Positions 46,581-56,416 of a stretch of 64,000 nt of DNA are shown one piece after another; the stretch's first letter is position 1, and each line of letters opens with the position of its first letter. The position numbers were made by a program, and so were the translations under genes. This stretch comes from Pseudo-nitzschia pungens. Lineage: Eukaryota; Bacillariophyta; Bacillariophyceae; Bacillariales; Bacillariaceae. The notes under the pieces were generated by a model that saw only the letters and a program-made list of their open reading frames with translations, did no database searches and was not told the DNA's origin. Location of the stretch: contig CM074764.1 in the NCBI GenBank assembly GCA_037355855.1, positions 3,162,001 through 3,226,000 on the forward strand, given 5' to 3'.

Positions 46581-47203
46581 TGTAACATGCTAGCGTAGGC
46601 TAGTAGTTACGAATTAATAATTAACCGAATCCCACATGGGATTCAAATATATAAGGTGTAACATGCTAGCATAGGCTAGTAGTGTTACGGATTAATAATT
46701 AACCGAATCCCACATGGGATTCAAATATATATATAAGGTATCCATGTACGGATATCGGGTATGTATCAACGGGCATGCAGAAGAGAGTGATTATACGATT
46801 AAGGTTACATACGGAATATATGTTATATACGGGAATGGATATTGTATGAAGAGGTCGCGATAACCTCATCGCTCATTATTTCCTCTCTTTAATTTCAATC
46901 CCATCTCGTAAAGTGAATTAACACACAATTATTCATACTACTCCGAATTTCTACTTTAGAGTGTTACATAAGGTATCCAGGTACGGATATCTGGTATATA
47001 TAAACAGGCATGCAGAAGAGAGCGATTATACGATTAAGGTTACATACAGAATATATGTTGTATACAGGGATGGATATTATATGAGGAGATCGCGATAACC
47101 TCATCGCTCATTATTTCCTCTCTTTAATTTCAATCCCATCTCGTAAAGTGAATTAACACACAATTATTCATACTACTCCGAATTTCTACTTTAGAGTGTT
47201 ACA
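46581..47203 (+). repeat. LTR shared by gypsy copies 2 and 3, containing a nested LTR
   Basis: The outer LTR starts TGTAACATGCTAGCGT at 46581 and ends GAGTGTTACA at 47203. At 46657-46968 a complete 312-bp LTR of the same family is inserted, flanked by a perfect 5-bp duplication TAAGG (46652-46656 and 46969-46973). Outer LTR without it: about 306 bp. Followed by CAGTAATTACTG (47204-47215). Confidence 0.88.
46657..46968 (+). mobile_element. Solo LTR inserted inside a gypsy LTR
   Basis: 312 bp, 7-bp perfect terminal inverted repeats TGTAACA/TGTTACA, target TAAGG duplicated. It appears to differ by one base from 52379-52690. Confidence 0.88.
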
Positions 47204-47344
47204 CAGTAATTACTGTCCGCTTTCACGTAGGAACAGTAGTAGAATTCAGTACTGAACTCTCACGAAAACCAAACCAACAGCCTCAACAATAGAGGCAACT
47301 TGTATCCCTGACAAGAGCAACCTCCTTACCTAACTCCTTCAACC

Positions 47345-48406
47345 ATGGCCGGAATCTACAGAGATCCCCCCATTGCCTACAAGAGCTCTTTCGATCGGAC
47401 CAAGCCCAAGCTTTTTACTCTATACAACGTCGATGAGGATCGAACCGACAGCATGAAAGTCCCCCTGTTTACAGAGACAGGAGGCCTGGAAGAGCTGCTC
47501 TTTGTGGAAGAGTCCTTCAGGAATGCTGCCAAGCTCCTAAGACTACCAATCAATATCTACCTTACTCACTTCAGTCGCTGTCTCACCACCGACGCGCAAA
47601 CCAAGTGGAATGACATGATAAAGGATCCACTGGACCCAGAGGAGTACCAATATGAACAGGAAGAGATTGGAGGATATGAATAAGCGTTCCTTGACTTCAC
47701 CAAGTTCTACTGCAATGCCAGAGACGCCAGAGACATCATGCACACCTACCTTCGAAGCTCCGAATGTCGAAAGACGCCATCGGTTACATGCAAAGAACAC
47801 GCTGATCGTATCCTTATCCTCATGAAATACACCCAGAAGCTGGATGGAAGCAGTGCTCCCCTCTCCAGAGTGGAGAAACTGACTATCCTTCTACACTCCT
47901 TCCCCTCCGGATGGATCAAAAGCTACGGAATCATTCACAGTGGAATTCAAGCAGATACCACAGTCGAGCACATAGTGGATCACATGAGCTGTCACGAACG
48001 CCAAGCAAACAAGAAAGGCAACAAGAACAACAACAAACAGCAGCAGAAGCGCTCGAACAACAACAACAACAACAACAACAACGCCCGAAAGCGCAACTAT
48101 AATTCCAACCACAAGGGAAACCAGAACAAGAAGAAATCCAACCCCTGTAGGATCCCAGGCCATAATCATGGCTGGTCTGAGTGTCCGAAAAACCGGTTCT
48201 CCAAGAACTACAACAAGGGCTCCGGAAACAACCAACAAACTGAGTCCTTCCACACTCATACCCAAGCTCTCATGATACCAGGAAGCAACGAGACCTTCCA
48301 AGCCCATATCAATGCAGCCCGAGACGCTGCGATCGAAGAATACCATGCCAATCATGGTGGAAGAACAGAACGGAGCATCGATGGGGAACTCGTGTGGCTC
48401 CCCTGA
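47345..48406 (+). pseudogene. Gag of gypsy copy 3, one internal stop
   Basis: ATG 47345 (ACCATGG), MAGIYRDPPIAYKSSF. A TAA at 47681-47683 replaces the CAA of gypsy copy 1 (GGATATGAGCAAGC), then the frame continues. A Lys/Asn/Gln-rich low-complexity stretch (about 48005-48090) is followed by the zinc-knuckle-like CRIPGHNHGWSEC near 48150 and ends at TGA 48404-48406. The frame remains open past this TGA into pol. Probable role: capsid and RNA packaging, now truncated. Confidence 0.85.
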
Positions 48407-51400
48407 GTCTCCAAGGCCTCCCGGCCTAAGAAGCCCCCGGCTTCACCAAAACCAGCAATCACCTTGCCTCCAGCTCCCCGGGAACTGGATGCCAGAACAG
48501 CCCTGCTGTCTGGGATGACGCATGGAGGAGATCTCCCAGATAAAGAGGGGAAGGAACCTACAGGATGGAGTATTCCTGTTGAAAGCTCAGCAAAGCCTGC
48601 GAACGCAGCAACCAAAACAGTTCGGTTCTCCGGAACGAACGATACGAACATGGATCCTAATTGCAAACCGAACCGATCCAAGGGTACAGACGCAAAAGAT
48701 AGGACAGCAGCAATAAATAGACCAACCTTGTCCCTGGCAAGAAATTGGTCTACCGGTACAGCAAAAAATCTCTATTGCAACACCCAAAACTCCAAAGACT
48801 ACACCAAAGGAGGTGCGCTGGAGAAAAATAATTTAAAGCTGCTGTTGACTGCTGCAAATACAGCAGAACAGGCATCGAATATGAGCAACGTGGCTCCTAT
48901 TTCAAATAAGAGCAACGTGGCTCCTATTCTTCTAACCACAGTACAGTACATACAAGGCATCCCCATGAAATCAAGACCACTACTAGCGCTACTAGACAGT
49001 GGATCCTCTGGAACTCTAATCAACAAAAGAGCACTACCATTTGGCACCATACCAATAAGAAGCAAGCATCAAGTCCTAACCACGACAGCAAATGGAAGCT
49101 TTGATACAACCGAGTATATCATTATGAAGAATACCAAGCTACAGGAGTTCGGCAACTACAACATCGACCGGCACGAGGCAAGGCTCTTCCATTCCCCTAA
49201 CTGCAAATATGATCTGATACTAGGCAGAGACTTCCTCCACCTAGCAAAGATCAATCTCCTATTCAAAGAAGGAGCAGTTCAGTGGATGGACAGAACCATT
49301 CCTATGAAGGATACCTCTCTATACCATGACAACCACACCATGCTCATGGAAGAACTAGAAGATGCCGAACTCTTTGCTGATGATCTCTCCTTTGCTAATC
49401 CATACAAGTCCAAGGTTATCCTAGACAGAGCCTACCAAGAAACAGACCCATCTGCAGTCGCGCAACAGCAGAGCCACATGTCCACAGCAGAGCAGCAACA
49501 GTTCCAAGCAGTACTAAACAAATATCCCAATGTCTTCAATGGAGAACTTGGCAAGTACCCTCACAAGAAGATCTCTCTAAGACTGAAGCCCGGATCCAAG
49601 CCCATACACAAGAAGCCTTATCCAGTTGCATACAAAAGAGAAGACTTATTCAAAAGGGAGCTCCAGAATCTTTGTAATGATGGAGTCCTCAAGAGATGCA
49701 CTGGACCGGCCGAATGGGCATTTCCAACCTTCATAGTACCAAAGAAAGACAACAGAGTTAGATGGGTATCAGACTTCAGAGAACTCAATGAGCTTCTTGA
49801 GATACGTCCTTATCCAATCCCCCAGATACAAGACATCATGAACAAGGGTGGCAAGTATACCCACTTCACCAAGATCGACTTGTCCATGCAATACTACTGC
49901 TTTGAACTGGATGATACAAGCAAAAAGCTCTGTACCATAGTCACCCCTTATGGTTGCTATGAGTATCAAAGACTACCAATGGGAGTTAAAGTCTCCCCAG
50001 ATGTGGCGCAGCAGCTAATGGAAGACATCCTACAAGACACTGACTGCACTGTTTATATTGATGATATTGGCATCTGGACCAATGGCTCCTTTGACCTCCA
50101 CATGAAGACCATTGACAAGATCCTTGACAGGCTAAATCACAATGGACTTAAATGCAACCCACTCAAGTGTGACTGGGCTGTACAAGAAACTGATTTCCTC
50201 GGATACTGGATGACACCTACAGCAGTTAAGCCCTGGAGAAAGAAGATTGAAGCAATCCTACACATGGATCGACCAAGAACTGTGACCCAAGTCAAGTCCT
50301 TTCTAGGAGCAGTAGGATACTACAGAGACATGTGGCCCCGAAGGTCCCATGTCCTATCTCCTCTATTTGATATAACCGGGACCCCCAAGACTCCTCAAGC
50401 AGCTGCCATCAAAGGCAAGCAAAGAAAAGCTCCTTCAGCTTTCACTTGGGGACCAGCTCAAGACAAAGCCTTTCAAGAGATGAAAGCAATGGTGGCAGCA
50501 GATGCGCTGAACACCTATCCAGATCTTAACAAGCCCTTTGAACTGTACACTGATGCCTCAGACCTACAGCTAGGCACTGCCATACTACAAGATGGCAAGC
50601 CTATAGCCTATTGGTCCAAGCAACTATCTGATGCCCAAAAGAATTATACTACCATGGAGAAAGAACTCCTCGCAATTGTACTCTGCTGCAAAGAGTACAG
50701 AAAGATGCTCCTCGGTGGAGTCATCAATGTATACACTGATCATAAGAACCTTACCTTCAGAACCCTCTCAGTCCAACGAGTCCTCCGGTGGAGACTATTC
50801 CTTGAAGAATTCAGTGTCAACCTCACTTATGTGGAAGGCAAGAAGAATGTTCTTGCTGATGCCTTCTCCAGACTACCCAGGATGGATCCACCTACTGAAG
50901 GGAAGAAAGCCCTTGAAAAGGGCACCTTAATTGATTTCTTGAAGCTTGAAGTCCCTAAACAAGATGAAGAACTGTTCCTAACAGAGTTCCCCAACCTCTT
51001 CTGGCACTTATGCAATGACGCAGATCAGGAATTGCAGTCCTGCTTGCTGAATAATGAGTGCCTAGTCAATCTACCAAACAATCAAGACCTGGAATGCCCG
51101 GTGAACTATTCCAATATCTATCTTCATCAGCAAAAGGACCCTACAATCAAGTTCAAGATTCAATCCAAAGCCTTCTTCTACCAAGAATTAGAGGGCAATA
51201 ACATCCTCTGCTATGCCAACCAATCTAACCCAGACAACTGGCGCATATACATACCAAGTTCTCTTTCCAATGATACCATCAAATGGTACCATCTTCTGTT
51301 GGGTCATTGTGGATCCACCAGGCTATATCAAACTATCTCCGCAAGATTCTACATTGACAATCTATCCAATCTTTGCAAGACTTACATCTGCCCCGACAGC

Positions 51401-52348
51401 TGCATTAAATACAAGAACCAGCACTCCAAGTATGGCAAGTTACCACCGAAAGAAGCGCCACTAGCTCCATTCAATGAAATACATGTGGATCTTATAGGCC
51501 CATGGAAGATCACAGCTCAGGGCAAGAATTACAACTTTAAAGCCCTAACCTGTATCGATCCGGTGACTAACCTCCTGGAGATCATCAGAATTAGAGACAA
51601 GTCCTCCCAGCATGTATCGGACCAATTCAAGAACTGTTGGCTCTCAAGATACCCAAGACCTATCAGATGCATCCATGACAACGGCGGTGGATTCCTAGGG
51701 GCTGAGTTCCAGACTACACTTAAGCAGTATGGGATTCAGTCCATTCCTACCACAGTGAAGAATCCCCAGTCTAATGCCATCTGCGAAAGAGTCCATCACA
51801 CAGTTGCTGATATTCTCCGAGTTTTAGTTCATGTAAATCCCCCTCAAGTCAACACCAGAGCCAGTCAGCTCATGGACAATGCCTTGGCAACATGCATGCA
51901 TGCCTCCCGGTGTGCTGTCAACGCTGCCTTACAGGCATCTCCAGGCTCCTTGGTATTTAATCGGGACATGCTGATTGATCTGCCACTAACCTCCAATCTG
52001 TTGGCTCTTCAGCAGCTCCAACAGCAAGGGATTAACAAGAATCTACTCAAAGATAATGCCAAAAGAATCAATCATACCTTCCAAGTGAATGATAAGGTAT
52101 GGATACAAGAACCGGATCCGGACAAGCTCCAACCTAGAAAGATAGGGCCTTTTCCAATCACACAAGTCAACGCAAATGGAACTGTCAAACTGCAAAGATC
52201 TCCCTCAGTAGTGGAAACAGTGAACATCCGAAAGCTTACTCCTTATCGGGAACCAAATCAGTCGGAGTCTACGTCTGCTGAGTCCGCAGATATCGAATTA
52301 AGCCAATCAAGTGATTCCGATTGCTCTATGAGTCACTGGTCAGCTTAA
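48407..52348 (+). CDS. Pol of gypsy copy 3: protease, RT, RNase H, integrase
   Basis: Open from the codon after the gag TGA to TAA 52346-52348, 1313 codons with no break and in the gag frame. No ATG start is obvious near the left end, so a Gag-Pol fusion made by reading through the TGA is likely. Protease LLALLDSGSSGTLIN near 48985; RT YIDDIGIW near 50055; RNase H DASDLQLGTA near 50553 and the tether YWSKQLSDAQKNYTTMEKEL; integrase finger LLLGHCGSTRLYQ near 51300, core HVDLIGPWK near 51482, CIHDNGGGFLG near 51670 and SNAICERVH near 51775, with D, D and E all present. No chromodomain at the C-terminus. This is the best-preserved gypsy pol in the window and could be functional if Gag is supplied. 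Confidence 0.9.
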   Translation, partial: VSKASRPKKPPASPKPAITLPPAPRELDARTALLSGMTHGGDLPDKEGKEPTGWSIPVESSAKPANAATKTVRFSGTNDTNMDPNCKPNRSKGTDAKDRTAAINRPTLSLARNWSTGTAKNLYCNTQNSKDYTKGGALEKNNLKLLLTAANTAEQASNMSNVAPISNKSNVAPILLTTVQYIQGIPMKSRPLLALLDSGSSGTLINKRALPFGTIPIRSKHQVLTTTANGSFDTTEYIIMKNTKLQEFGNYNIDRHEARLFHSPNCKYDLILGRDFLHLAKINLLFKEGAVQWMDRTIPMKDTSLYHDNHTMLMEELEDAELFADDLSFANPYKSKVILDRAYQETDPSAVAQQQSHMSTAEQQQFQAVLNKYPNVFNGELGKYPHKKISLRLKPGSKPIHKKPYPVAYKREDLFKRELQNLCNDGVLKRCTGPAEWAFPTFIVPKKDNRVRWVSDFRELNELLEIRPYPIPQIQDIMNKGGKYTHFTKIDLSMQYYCFELDDTSKKLCTIVTPYGCYEYQRLPMGVKVSPDVAQQLMEDILQDTDCTVYIDDIGIWTNGSFDLHMKTIDKILDRLNHNGLKCNPLKCDWAVQETDFLGYWMTPTAVKPWRKKIEAILHMDRPRTVTQVKSFLGAVGYYRDMWPRRSHVLSPLFDITGTPKTPQAAAIKGKQRKAPSAFTWGPAQDKAFQEMKAMVAADALNTYPDLNKPFELYTDASDLQLGTAILQDGKPIAYWSKQLSDAQKNYTTMEKELLAIVLCCKEYRKMLLGGVINVYTDHKNLTFRTLSVQRVLRWRLFLEEFSVNLTYVEGKKNVLADAFSRLPRMDPPTEGKKALEKGTLIDFLKLEVPKQDEELFLTEFPNLFWHLCNDADQELQSCLLNNECLVNLPNNQDLECPVNYSNIYLHQQKDPTIKFKIQSKAFFYQELEGNNILCYANQSNPDNWRIYIPSSLSNDTIKWYHLLLGHCGSTRLYQTISARFYIDNLSNLCKTYICPDSCIKYKNQHSKYGKLPPKEAPLAPFNEIHVDLIGPWKITAQGKNYNFKALTCIDPVTNLLEIIRIRDKSSQHVSDQFKNCWLSRYPRPIRCIHDNGGGFLGAEFQTTLKQYGIQSIPTTVKNPQSNAICERVHHTVADILRVLVHVNPPQVNTRASQLMDNALATCMHASRCAVNAALQASPGSLVFNRDMLIDLPLTSNLLALQQLQQQGINKNLLKDNAKRINHTFQVNDKVWIQEPDPDKLQPRKIGPFPITQVNANGTVKLQRSPSVVETVNIRKLTPYREPNQSESTSAESADIELSQSSDSDCSMSHWSA

Positions 52349-52378
52349 CTGTGGGATTCGTTCAATCATGAGGCACTA

Positions 52379-52925
52379 TGTAACATGCTAGCATAGGCTA
52401 GTAGTGTTACGGATTAATAATTAACCGAATCCCACATGGGATTCAAATATATATATAAGGTATCCATGTACGGATATCGGGTATGTATCAACGGGCATGC
52501 AGAAGAGAGCGATTATACGATTAAGGTTACATACGGAATATATGTTATATACGGGAATGGATATTGTATGAAGAGGTCGCGATAACCTCATCGCTCATTA
52601 TTTCCTCTCTTTAATTTCAATCCCATCTCGTAAAGTGAATTAACACACAATTATTCATACTACTCCGAATTTCTACTTTAGAGTGTTACATAAGGTATCC
52701 AGGTATGGATATCTGGTATATATAAACAGGCATGCAGAAGAGAGCGATTATACGATTAAGGTTACATACAGAATATATGTTATATACAGGGATGGATATT
52801 ATATGAGGAGATCGCGATGACCTCATCGCTCATTATTTCCTCTCTTTAATTTCAATCCCATCTCGTAAAGTGAATTAACACACAATTATTCATACTACTC
52901 CGAATTTCTACCTTAGAGTGTTACA
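52379..52925 (+). repeat. 3' LTR of gypsy copy 3 (composite, 312 + 235 bp)
   Basis: A full 312-bp LTR (52379-52690) followed by TAAGG and the last 235 bp of another LTR (52691-52925). This equals 46657-47203 of the left side but lacks its first 76 bp (46581-46656). Confidence 0.85.
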
Positions 52926-53890
52926 ATGGGCACACCAATGGAAGGAGTGAAAAGCAGGTTGGGGAATGGGAATATCATGGGCCTACACTACCAGCATCAG
53001 GATCACTCTAGATGCCCCTTGTGTGATGCAGACAATGAGAAGGTGTCTCATGTCCTCTTCTGCAGCGACCCTGGGGCTATCAAGCACAGTGGGGCTGCCT
53101 TCACAGGTCTCCTGCAGCAGAGGCCTGAGGCTGAGCAGACTGATCCATCATTGGTCGCTGCCATAGTGGATCTTCTCACCAGGGTTTGTCAGAGCAGGAA
53201 CATTTATCCATCATCCTATCCCCCTACAATTGCTTCTGCTGTCAGGGCGCAGAGGACAATTGGTTGGCACAACTGGTTTCTTGGCCGGTGGTCTCCTCTC
53301 TGGCATCGCATCCAAACTGACTACTACTCCCAAATTGGCAGCAAGCGTTCTCCCAGATGTTGAGCCATTGCTATCATCCATCAGTTATTTCTCACTTGCT
53401 GGGATCTTTGAACATATTGAAATGAATGACTCCATGGTCCTGGGGGAACACTGGACGCTGAACAACACCAATCTCTTGATGCTTCCATTTCCTCTGAATT
53501 GGCCATTGGTGCAGCTGCTGGTGCTCTCCCCCAGTCTCACGTGCTTCTACAAACCCCTCTCCAAGTCCTTCAAGGTAGCACCCTCACTACCAAGAGGCAA
53601 TGGCTTGCAACCATCCATCTTGTCAGGAAACAATTTGCAGCACCTGTCCAAACAGTGCAGCCATACCAACAGGAGGCTGCTCTGCTGTGCACTTGGCTCA
53701 GTGGCTGTTAGGGGTGCTTCCACCTTGAGACCTGGTGCATTCCACTCTTTTCCTGCTTCCTGTCCTGTCCCTTACCTTTTGATACTGGGAATTCTCCCAG
53801 TATCTTCATTTCCCCTTCACTTTCTCTTAAGTCCCTATTTTGTGGGGCTTGTTTTTGTTTCTTTCCCTTCTTGTTGTTCAAGGTTTGTTT
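52926..53890 (+). pseudogene. C-terminal end of a LINE ORF2, frameshifted
   Basis: Residues near the start carry CPLCDADNEKVSHVLFC, a Cys-Cys-His-Cys cluster of the type found after the reverse transcriptase of LINEs (zf-RVT). The segment GWHNWFLGRWSPLWHRIQ follows. Near 53340 the frame shifts and the tail continues in another frame (ASVLPDVEPLLSSISYFSL) before becoming non-coding. The ATG at 52926 is an accident of the truncation point. Confidence 0.7.
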
Positions 53891-54022
53891 GAAAACTTGT
53901 CGTTCTACCACTTGGGGTCCTGACTCTTTGATGGAGGTGACCTTGAAGTCTGGTTACGGACTGAGTAATTCAGTTCCACCTTTGGTGGTTAAAGTTACTT
54001 AAATAAGTATATTACTATTATT
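52926..54022 (+). mobile_element. LINE (non-LTR retrotransposon), 3' end only
   Basis: Begins exactly at the end of the gypsy LTR and finishes with TATTACTATTATT. The target GTTACA (52920-52925 and 54023-54028; TGTTACA if one more base is counted) is duplicated. The 3' 350 bp match the LINE copy at 28797-29145. Everything upstream of the RT C-terminus is missing, as is usual for 5'-truncated LINE insertions. Confidence 0.82.
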
Positions 54023-54028
54023 GTTACA

Positions 54029-54497
54029 CATCTTCACCCACAACATACGTAACTGTTGACACAAAATTTTCAAGCTACTGAAATACTACGTAATACTTTT
54101 GCACTGTGGGAATGAAGTATTGAACATAGAAAATGGAAATTTTGGATGCCCAAGCTGTCCTTGGAATATTGCCAATGTAGGCGCACTCTGCCATAATTGA
54201 TATGGCATAACTTAATAGTAGGCGAGTCAGGTTCGAAGAAAAGAAAACTCATTTTTTGTAAGGATGTCTCCACAGGGAGAAGCTTTTGGGTGATCCATCT
54301 AGCTATGATCTTTTCAGTCCAATTATGCCTAGTCAACTGCTGTTGACCTTTGACTTTACTACCCAATAGGTTGTGTATTACTAGCTGGACTACTAAAGAG
54401 ACCATATGGTGTTCAAATTCAAAATTCACTTGGGAGCTAAAGCCTCTTCTTTTTGGTCAAGCCTACAGCCTCAAGTCCTTCTCTCAAAGACAATGGT
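54029..54497. other. Spacer between the LINE and the SET gene
   Basis: AT-rich, no gene seen. It should contain the 3' untranslated region of the minus-strand SET gene. Confidence 0.45.
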
Positions 54498-56258
54498 TCA
54501 GTTAGTTACGGATGGATCATTACTGTCAGATACTTTCCACTCGACTGGAATGAGGTTTTCTGAGATACCGATCTCGTGGCGAAAAGTGTTTTCCAAGTGC
54601 TGATCAGTTGTTCCTATCTTATCTGAAAACCGTATAGCTGCTCTTGGAATGTGAGTAACTATGTGCAGTTCGCCGTTGGGAATTATTTCGCCATCGTTGA
54701 GCCCATTTCGATTCAGCATCCGAACAGCATAAACAGATCGTCCTGATTTGTCTTCCATCCTCTTGAGTACCCGACAAGGTCGAAGATTTTTCAAATCATA
54801 CAAGCCTTTCGTTAGACGCCACCGAAAACTTGTGAGACTATCCTTATTCTTATTGTTCAACGCCGTGATTCTTTCTTCTTCAGTACGATCCGAATAACGA
54901 TAAAAACAAGAAGTAAATAGATTGCTGGCGTAGGGATGCTCCTTTTGCTCCTGTTCTGTCCGCATCATTTTGATGGCGTCGTCCATGACATATGATGGGG
55001 TGTAGTGTTCATCGTTGGGTTTCCAAATCTCTCGCACATGTTTCCACCATGAATCCTCCCAGTTACGTCCATAATCAAGGTAAATTTCATCTCCCATCTT
55101 GATGGAATGTAGAGCAACTAGTTCAAGAATCAGAGTCTGAGTGGTATCAATTTCACCGTTGCTTTTTTGATTTGCAGCGGACCATCGTAATTCGACATTG
55201 GGTTTGCTATAGTGATTGATGAGATTCACAGCAGGGGTGTAAGGAAAGAGCAACCATCTAGAAGACTTGTGACCAAGGCAATAATTCAGCAAGAGTTGAT
55301 AGTCTTCTTGCGGACCATCGTGGTTGACCTTCCGTAGCTCATCGCGATGGACAAGTGCCACAGGAACCGGTGCCACTACAGAACCAGAAGGGAGATCACG
55401 GGTTGCGAAAGCGCCCCTGCCCGCACCCTTGATTCGTGACTTCCGAGGACGTATGTTGTCCATACAATATCCGTTGACTTTCAAGTACTCCAAAGATGGA
55501 CGATCACGAATACAATAATTTTCATCGGTGTTTTGCGCGTTGTTGTCGGTTGTGTGGGACCGGAGTGATGGTTTTAATTTTCCTTCGTCGGAGTATGTCA
55601 ACTCCTCTCCAGCTTCTACATCTTTTAAAAACCACCATGTCAAGTTGTGATATGGAGTGATAGCCCCAGCTCCAGGAGAGTCAAATCGCGTCAAAAACCC
55701 ATCGTCGACACGTGGTACCAAAGGTAAAACATTGTTTGTACCGCTTCTTTTCCTGGCTGTTGACCGAGAAGTCATACCAATCCCGGTAACTACAGATTCC
55801 ACTCTTTGACCTTCGTATTGACCACCTGTTTCTTGTCCGTTCCATGTACGCCGTCGAAGCATGTTTCGGTAGGTGTGCTCGAGGAATTCAGTTGATGGTT
55901 GACGATCAGGGTCCACCCACTGTATGACAATGTCTCCTTCTTTGCGCACGGGTGTTCCTTTCTTTCGAGGCACCATTGTGTACGTAGCCCATTCTGTCCT
56001 CCCGATGCCGGCAAAGTTTGAAGTGATCGGAGCCTTCGCAAAGACCAACTGACAGTCATCTGGAACACTCAGCTTTTGACAATTTAGACAATCTGAAACT
56101 TCCCCACATTCCGACACATCAATTGCACTGTAGTTTGCTTCATTGTTCCCGTCGAGTTTGTTTTCCGCCGAAGATGGGGTACAGATAGTTTGGGCCAAAC
56201 ACAGAATCCAAAGAAGAATGCCAAGACCAAGTGGTCCTTGTAATCTTCTGATAGCCAT
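54498..56258 (-). CDS. SET-domain protein with N-terminal signal peptide (586 aa)
   Basis: Minus strand, ATG 56258 (ACCATGG), no intron needed. Residues about 8-28 (GPLGLGILLWILCLAQTICT) are a hydrophobic signal-peptide core followed by a Ser/Ala-rich cleavage region, so the protein probably enters the ER; no clear plastid ASAF-type motif is seen. A SET domain lies at about 272-400, with IKGAGRGAFATRDL, NLINHYSKPNVELRW (the N-H-S pocket motif) and DEIYLDYGRNWED. A more degenerate SET-like half lies before it (about 75-225: NFAGIGRTEW, FDSPGAGAITPYHNLTWW, AGEELTYSD). SET domains usually methylate lysines with S-adenosylmethionine, but here the substrate is unknown, and the targeting argues against a histone role. 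The C-terminal ~180 residues are unassigned. Confidence 0.85.
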   Translation of the reverse strand: MAIRRLQGPLGLGILLWILCLAQTICTPSSAENKLDGNNEANYSAIDVSECGEVSDCLNCQKLSVPDDCQLVFAKAPITSNFAGIGRTEWATYTMVPRKKGTPVRKEGDIVIQWVDPDRQPSTEFLEHTYRNMLRRRTWNGQETGGQYEGQRVESVVTGIGMTSRSTARKRSGTNNVLPLVPRVDDGFLTRFDSPGAGAITPYHNLTWWFLKDVEAGEELTYSDEGKLKPSLRSHTTDNNAQNTDENYCIRDRPSLEYLKVNGYCMDNIRPRKSRIKGAGRGAFATRDLPSGSVVAPVPVALVHRDELRKVNHDGPQEDYQLLLNYCLGHKSSRWLLFPYTPAVNLINHYSKPNVELRWSAANQKSNGEIDTTQTLILELVALHSIKMGDEIYLDYGRNWEDSWWKHVREIWKPNDEHYTPSYVMDDAIKMMRTEQEQKEHPYASNLFTSCFYRYSDRTEEERITALNNKNKDSLTSFRWRLTKGLYDLKNLRPCRVLKRMEDKSGRSVYAVRMLNRNGLNDGEIIPNGELHIVTHIPRAAIRFSDKIGTTDQHLENTFRHEIGISENLIPVEWKVSDSNDPSVTN

Positions 56259-56416
56259 GGTAGACCTCCAACCGAGCAATTTGAATAAGAGAACACAAGA
56301 ATGGATAATCTTACCGTTACCTAATGCTTACCGGTAAGGTACGAACCGGTAAGGTACGAGTAAGGTTTTACCATCGCCTTTAAAAATTAAAAGCATTACG
56401 CATTGTTTATCTATTA
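56259..56416. promoter_or_regulatory. Upstream region of the SET gene
   Basis: Short region between the SET start and the mariner end, with CTTACCGGTAAGG and two GGTAAGGTACGA copies (56327-56370), motifs that recur in other spacers here. No TATA box can be defended. Confidence 0.3.

Larger units (their letters stand above)
46581..52925 (+). mobile_element. Ty3/gypsy copy 3, full length, nearly intact pol
   Basis: Composite LTR 46581-47203, gag from 47345, pol to 52348, composite LTR 52379-52925. It lies head-to-tail with gypsy copy 2, which shares the left LTR; such tandems usually come from recombination between LTRs. The right flank is a LINE, so the target duplication of the whole array cannot be checked. 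Confidence 0.9.
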
